From assembly GCF_030817535.1 (NCBI RefSeq), contig NZ_JAUSZL010000002.1:310001-374000 (forward strand): a stretch of DNA of 64,000 bases, in the 5' to 3' direction. Within the stretch, counting starts at the first letter, position 1. Each line of letters begins with the position of its first letter. The DNA is from Streptomyces sp. V3I8 (GTDB lineage Bacteria; Actinomycetota; Actinomycetes; Streptomycetales; Streptomycetaceae). The translations under genes were made by a program, and so were the position numbers. Of this stretch, positions 60,172-64,000 are shown in pieces. The notes under the pieces were generated by a model. That model did not search any database. It was not told the DNA's origin and was given only the letters and a program-made list of their open reading frames with translations.

Positions 60172-61461
60172 ATGTCCGGCCCCGCCCTGCGGCTCGCCGT
60201 CGAACTGGACGGCGAAGGCGCTCACCCCGCGGCCTGGCGCCGTGCCGCCCACTCCCCCGACCACCTGCTGACTTCGCGCCGGGTGTCCCGCGTCGCCGCC
60301 GCCGCGGAGAACGCCGGATTCACCCTGATCACCCTGGAGGACAGCGCGCTGCCGCCCGGTGGTTCACCCGACAACCCGTCCGGGGTGGCGGGCCGTATCG
60401 GCGCGGTGGAGCGTGCGGCGTTCATCGCGGCGTCGACGAGCGTCATCGGCGTCGCGCCGGTCGTCCCGGTGACATATGCCGAACCCTTCCACGTGTCCAG
60501 CCAGTTGGCGTCCCTGGACCACGTGTCGACCGGGCGGGCAGGCTGGGTGGTGAGCGAGGAGACACGTCCCGCGGCGGCCCGCGCCTGGGACCGTCCGCTC
60601 GTCGACGGCGCCGCCGCCCGGGCCCGTGAGTCCCGCGACGGCGTCGAGGTGGTCCGTGCCCTGTGGGACTCCTGGGAGGACGACGCGGTCATCCGCTCGG
60701 TGGCCACCAGCCGCTACCTGGACCGGGACCGGCTGCACTACGTCGACTTCACGGGTGACACCTTCACGGTGAAGGGACCGGCGATCGTGCCGCGTCCGCC
60801 GCAGGGGCAGCTCGTCGTCCTCGGCAGCCCGGACCTCGTACCGGCCGGCCTGCTCGACGTGGGTCTCGTCGCCGGCCGCGGTCTCGCGGAAGTCGCGACG
60901 GCTGCGGCCGCCGCGGGGACGGCGCGGACGTTCGCCGAGATCGAGGTCGCCCTGGACACCTCGGACGCCAGCGCCGGGGAGCGCGTCGCGGATCTCGAAC
61001 GGCATGCGCCCTGGGCCGACCGCGGACGCCTGCGGCATGTCGGCTCCGCCACCGGACTCGCTGCGCTGCTGGGGCGGTTGAGGGGTGTCGTGGACGGTGT
61101 ACGGCTGCATCCGCTGGTCGTCGACGAGGACCTGGAGGTTCTGTCCCGGCTGGTCCTGCCGTATCTCTTCGAGCAGCGCCACGCCGTTCGCCCGCTGCCC
61201 GGCACGACTCTGCGGGGTCGGCTGGGTCTGGAACGGCCGGCCAATCGGTACGCGGCCGATGCCGGGACCGGGGTTGGGACCGATGTCAGGACCGGGGTCG
61301 GGACAGGGACCGGGCTCTCGGTCTCGGCCCAAGTCCAAATCCAAGCCCAGGGCCAGGGCCGAGCCCAGGGCCAAGTCCCGGCATCAGCATCAGCTTCCGG
61401 TTCTCGTTCCGGTTCCGGTTCCGGTTCCGGTTCTGCGTCGGACTCGGAGGAGACCCGATGA
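60172..61461 (+). CDS. LLM-class flavin-dependent oxidoreductase with low-complexity tail
   Basis: A 429-residue luciferase-like monooxygenase: VAAAAENAGFTLITLEDSAL, SVIGVAPVVPVTYAEPFHVS, QLASLDHVSTGRAGWVV and RDGVEVVRALWDSWEDDAVI are standard landmarks of the alkanesulfonate/nitrilotriacetate monooxygenase group. GGAAGGA precedes ATG 60172. The last 75 residues are unusual: Gly-Thr repeats, then Gln-Ala-Gln-Gly repeats, then Ser-Gly repeats made by 6-bp CCGGTT DNA units. The tail is not part of the fold. Its stop overlaps the second monooxygenase (ATGA). Sulfur or nitrogen scavenging is inferred from the leader peptide. Confidence 0.88.
   Translation: MSGPALRLAVELDGEGAHPAAWRRAAHSPDHLLTSRRVSRVAAAAENAGFTLITLEDSALPPGGSPDNPSGVAGRIGAVERAAFIAASTSVIGVAPVVPVTYAEPFHVSSQLASLDHVSTGRAGWVVSEETRPAAARAWDRPLVDGAAARARESRDGVEVVRALWDSWEDDAVIRSVATSRYLDRDRLHYVDFTGDTFTVKGPAIVPRPPQGQLVVLGSPDLVPAGLLDVGLVAGRGLAEVATAAAAAGTARTFAEIEVALDTSDASAGERVADLERHAPWADRGRLRHVGSATGLAALLGRLRGVVDGVRLHPLVVDEDLEVLSRLVLPYLFEQRHAVRPLPGTTLRGRLGLERPANRYAADAGTGVGTDVRTGVGTGTGLSVSAQVQIQAQGQGRAQGQVPASASASGSRSGSGSGSGSASDSEETR
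61270..61440. repeat. Low-complexity tandem repeats in the monooxygenase tail
   Basis: Successive short repeats: GGGACCGG-like units (61270-61315), CCAGGGCCA-like units (61335-61375) and four or more CCGGTT hexamers (61396-61435). In frame, they encode the disordered C-terminus. Confidence 0.8.
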
Positions 61462-62858
61462 CCCGTACCGATCCTTTCGACGTCCCCCGACCCGACGCAC
61501 AGCTCCACTTCGGAGTCTTCTTCCAGGGAGTCAACCACTGGACGATCTGGTCGGACCCGGCCAGTGCCAGCCAGATCGACCCCGCCGGCTACCGGCGTGT
61601 CGCCCAGACCGCCGAACGCGGCCTGTTCGACGCCTTCTTCCTGGGTGAGGGGCTGAGGCTGCGCGAGGTCGACGGCCGCATCCACGACCTGGACATCGCC
61701 GGACGCCCGGACGCCCTCACCCAGCTGGCCGCGCTGGCCGCCGTCACCGACAGGATCGGCCTGGTCAGCACGTCCAACACCACCTTCAACGAGCCCTCTG
61801 ATCTCGCCCGCCGCCTCTCCGGTCTCGACCTGCTCTCCGGGGGCCGCGCCGGCTGGAACGTGGTGACCACCGACAACGCCTGGACCGGTGCCAACTTCCG
61901 CCGTGGCGGGTACCTCGACCACGCCGACCGCTACCGGCGTGCCGAGGAGTTCCTCACCGTGGCCCGCGCCATCTGGGACGGCTGGAAGGACGGCGCGGTC
62001 TCCGGCTCCCCCGGCGCTCCGGCCTGGGCGGCACCCGGCGGCGTACGCCATGTCCGGCACCAGGGGGCGCAGTTCGACGTGGACCTCGCTCCCACGCTGC
62101 CGAGGAGCGCCCAGGGCCACCCGGTGATCTTCCAGGCCGGGGACTCCGGCGAGGGACGTGACTTCGCCGCACGCAACGCCGACGTCGTCTTCTCCGCGCA
62201 CGGCAACGACTTCGACGACGCACTCGCCTTCGCCGACGACCTCCGGCGCCGTCTGCGCGCCGTCGGCCGACCCGACGACGATCTGCGCATCCTGCCGGGT
62301 ACGGAGATCATCATCGGCGCCACCGAGGAGGAGGCGCTGGAGAAGAAGCGGTGGATCCGTCTCCAACAGGTCACTCCGGCCACCGCGTTGGGTATCGCCG
62401 GACTCCTGTGGGGCCTGGACCTGTCCGACCGTGACGCCGACGGGCCGCTGCCCGCGGAGGAGCCGGTCGTCGCGGAGAACGACGGCTCCTTCGGCTCCAG
62501 ACGGGTCAACGATCCGCGCGAGGTGGTCGCCGAGTGGCGTGGAAAGGCGGAGGCACATGGCTGGTCACTGCGGGAGACCGTCATCGCGCTCGGTCCGCAG
62601 CGCGGTCACGTCGGTACGCCGGCCGGTCTCGCCGACAAGTTCGCCCACTACGTCCGGCACGGTGCCGTCGACGGTTTCAACGTCACGCCGTACCTGATCC
62701 CCGACGGCCTGGACGACATCGTCGACCTGCTCGTCCCCGCCCTCCAGGAACGGGGCGTCTACCGCACCGAGTACACGGGAGCGACCCTGCGCGAGCACCT
62801 GGGTCTGAGAGAGCCCTTGACCCACCGCACCACGGCCGACCGACGACGGGCCGGCTGA
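61458..62858 (+). CDS. NtaA/DmoA-family FMN-dependent monooxygenase
   Basis: A 466-residue flavin monooxygenase of the NtaA/SnaA/DszA/DmoA group, which oxidise nitrilotriacetate, dibenzothiophene sulfone or dimethyl sulfide with reduced FMN. Landmarks: LHFGVFFQGVNHWTIWSDP, AERGLFDAFFLGEGLRLREV, SGGRAGWNVVTTDNAWTGAN, HPVIFQAGDSGEGRDFAARN and ADVVFSAHGNDFDDAL. It overlaps the upstream monooxygenase by four bases and shares its promoter and leader. No flavin reductase is adjacent, so FMNH2 must come from elsewhere. An organosulfur substrate is the best guess. Confidence 0.92.
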   Translation: MTRTDPFDVPRPDAQLHFGVFFQGVNHWTIWSDPASASQIDPAGYRRVAQTAERGLFDAFFLGEGLRLREVDGRIHDLDIAGRPDALTQLAALAAVTDRIGLVSTSNTTFNEPSDLARRLSGLDLLSGGRAGWNVVTTDNAWTGANFRRGGYLDHADRYRRAEEFLTVARAIWDGWKDGAVSGSPGAPAWAAPGGVRHVRHQGAQFDVDLAPTLPRSAQGHPVIFQAGDSGEGRDFAARNADVVFSAHGNDFDDALAFADDLRRRLRAVGRPDDDLRILPGTEIIIGATEEEALEKKRWIRLQQVTPATALGIAGLLWGLDLSDRDADGPLPAEEPVVAENDGSFGSRRVNDPREVVAEWRGKAEAHGWSLRETVIALGPQRGHVGTPAGLADKFAHYVRHGAVDGFNVTPYLIPDGLDDIVDLLVPALQERGVYRTEYTGATLREHLGLREPLTHRTTADRRRAG

Positions 62859-62990
62859 ACCGCGGCGGCTCCTGATCACCGCGATGGATCCGCAGGCACT
62901 GCGTGTCCCGGGCTCACATGTCCACTGTCAGTGGCCCATGAGAAGGTCACGGAAGCTGAGCATGGCAATGGGCATTGTGGGAGGAAACGC

Positions 62991-63473
62991 GTGAAGGCGC
63001 TGCGTGAGATCGTCGGTCGCGACGAGTTCGACGCCTTGGTCATCAGGACCGACTACGACAACGAGACCGCATGGCAGGCGGTGACGGCGGACCTGGCCCG
63101 ACCATGGGGGGACGAAGGCGAGTTCGAGTCGTCCGTCCACCTCGTCGACGATCCCGCCTGGGCCGGCTCGATGCCCGACGAGATCCTCGACGAGGTGCGA
63201 AGGGACGAGAACCTGTCCGTGGTGTTCCTCGCCGACCGGGTGACGATGCGATCAGCCCACCGCGCTCTGCTGGCTCTGGACATCTTCGAGGAGGAAGACC
63301 TCGACCCGGAGCACTACCAGGAACTCGTCGACCAGCCGTCGCCCCGCGAGTTCCGTACCCTCCCCATAGGTGTCCACGACATACACGCGAACCTGGCGAT
63401 CGCCAACATGGACTTCGCGGAGTTCGCGGAAGTCGCCGCCGCCGACCCCGAGCGCATCTACCGGTCCTTCTGA
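62991..63473 (+). CDS. DUF6924-like protein
   Basis: A 160-residue acidic soluble protein. It contains FDALVIRTDYDNETAWQAVT near the start, VVFLADRVTM then ALLALDIFEEEDLD in the middle, and GVHDIHANLAIANMDFAEFA near the end, the pattern of actinobacterial DUF6924 proteins, which accompany toxin-immunity or unknown loci. GGGAGGAAACGC precedes GTG 62991 and decides the start; an in-frame ATG at 62931 has none. Function unknown. A hairpin terminator at 63519-63554 follows. Confidence 0.78.
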   Translation: MKALREIVGRDEFDALVIRTDYDNETAWQAVTADLARPWGDEGEFESSVHLVDDPAWAGSMPDEILDEVRRDENLSVVFLADRVTMRSAHRALLALDIFEEEDLDPEHYQELVDQPSPREFRTLPIGVHDIHANLAIANMDFAEFAEVAAADPERIYRSF

Positions 63474-63518
63474 GCCGGCGGTCCTTCTGAACCGGCTGCG
63501 GGGCCGGCGTCATACGAG

Positions 63519-63554
63519 AACGCACCCGTCGCGTGAGGACACGACAGGTGCGTT
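63519..63554. terminator. Bidirectional hairpin between convergent genes
   Basis: Arms 63519-63531 and 63542-63554 are complementary over 12 of 13 pairs with a 10-base loop. It lies between the DUF6924-like stop (63473) and the stop of the convergent membrane protein (63577). Confidence 0.7.
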
Positions 63555-63576
63555 CGGGGGCGGTAGGTGCCGGGGT

Positions 63577-63870
63577 TCACGCGTTCACATGGCGGCGGAC
63601 CGGTGTCCTGCGCGGTGCGGCGTGGTGCGCCGGTGTGTTCGCGCCCGCGTTCTGCAGACGTCGCAGCCACAGGGACGTCACGGTCAGGAGACCGGCGAAG
63701 ACCAGCAGGAAGAGCGCGGACACCCACATCTGCCGGCTCCCGGGATGCTCGTACCCGATCCAGGCGGCCGATGCCGCCCACAGCAGCACGGCCGCCGTGT
63801 AGAAGGTGCGCATGCGGTGCAGCTGCCGTACGGCCCGCAGGGACGTGGTGTGGTCTTTTTTCGGTGCCAT
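63577..63870 (-). CDS. Small two-helix membrane protein
   Basis: A 97-residue protein starting at ATG 63870 (MAPKKDHTTS). Two hydrophobic helices are visible: FYTAAVLLWAASAAWIGYEH and MWVSALFLLVFAGLLTVTSL, with a basic N-terminus and a basic, disordered C-terminus (HHAAPRRTPVRRHV). A hairpin topology with both ends in the cytosol is likely. No family recognised. It is convergent with the DUF6924-like gene. Confidence 0.7.
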   Translation of the reverse strand: MAPKKDHTTSLRAVRQLHRMRTFYTAAVLLWAASAAWIGYEHPGSRQMWVSALFLLVFAGLLTVTSLWLRRLQNAGANTPAHHAAPRRTPVRRHVNA

Positions 63871-63915
63871 GCCGACCCGTGTACCCCTGATGACCGATGA
63901 TTCACAGGGCATTCA

Positions 63916-64000
63916 TCAGGCGTCGCGGCCCTCGAAATCCCGTCGCACCGCCGCGCCTTCGTCCTCGACCAGCCCGGACCGGTCCGGAAGGTGCAGCACG
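63916..64000 (-). CDS. 3' end of a gene running off the right edge
   Basis: The minus strand reads VLHLPDRSGLVEDEGAAVRR then DFEGRDA and TGA (63918-63916). The composition is protein-like, and the frame is open to the window end. Too short to name. It lies 45 bases upstream of the small membrane protein on the same strand, so it may be its operon partner. Confidence 0.45.
   Translation of the reverse strand, partial: VLHLPDRSGLVEDEGAAVRRDFEGRDA

Noticed and set aside
60738..62558. A 606-codon minus-strand frame
   Set aside because: Antisense to the two flavin monooxygenases; composition dominated by Arg, Gly and Pro.

Overview
The window is high-GC actinobacterial DNA, almost certainly from a Streptomyces chromosome. 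Signs are strong G/C at third codon positions, GTG starts, ATGA/GTGA start-stop overlaps, a SapA-like spore protein, Asp23/ECF gene sets, LAL-type LuxR regulators, a pentalenene-type terpene synthase and one rare TTA (bldA) codon. Many gene relics and insertion-sequence fragments suggest an accessory region, perhaps a chromosome arm.

0-20 kb is mostly intact: an IclR regulator with an ornithine-cyclodeaminase-like enzyme; a LAL regulator; a secreted polyester hydrolase of the cutinase/type I PETase family; an ArsR/AHSA1/RibD-like operon with a palindromic operator; a divergent Asp23 envelope-stress module with an ECF sigma factor and a zinc-finger/Asp23 fusion; and an ECF42-like sigma factor with its DGPF partner. 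A frameshifted gyrB-like relic follows.

20-30 kb holds a SapA-like protein, a large Orn/Lys/Arg-type decarboxylase, a glycine-rich secreted protein followed by a perfect 42-bp palindrome, a secreted beta-helix protein, an intact IS5-family element (33-bp terminal repeats, TTA target duplication), and truncated genes.

30-45 kb is the most interesting stretch. A four-gene minus-strand operon (MfnB-like furan synthase, aldehyde dehydrogenase, alcohol dehydrogenase, methyltransferase) looks like a small furan pathway. It is preceded by a very AT-rich island. A P450/pentalenene synthase/P450 cluster lies at 41.2-45.0 kb. Two EF-hand proteins, a broken STAS gene with an RsbW-like kinase, and an XRE/SDR pair lie around these.

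45-53 kb has two insertion-sequence graveyards flanking an SGNH lipoprotein, an acyltransferase and a two-component system with a GerMN lipoprotein. 53-64 kb has an SDR, a broken RidA gene, a carboxylesterase, a metallo-beta-lactamase-fold hydrolase divergent from a second LAL regulator, two flavin monooxygenases preceded by a promoter and a Cys-containing leader peptide, and a DUF6924-like protein. No tRNA, rRNA or CRISPR was seen.
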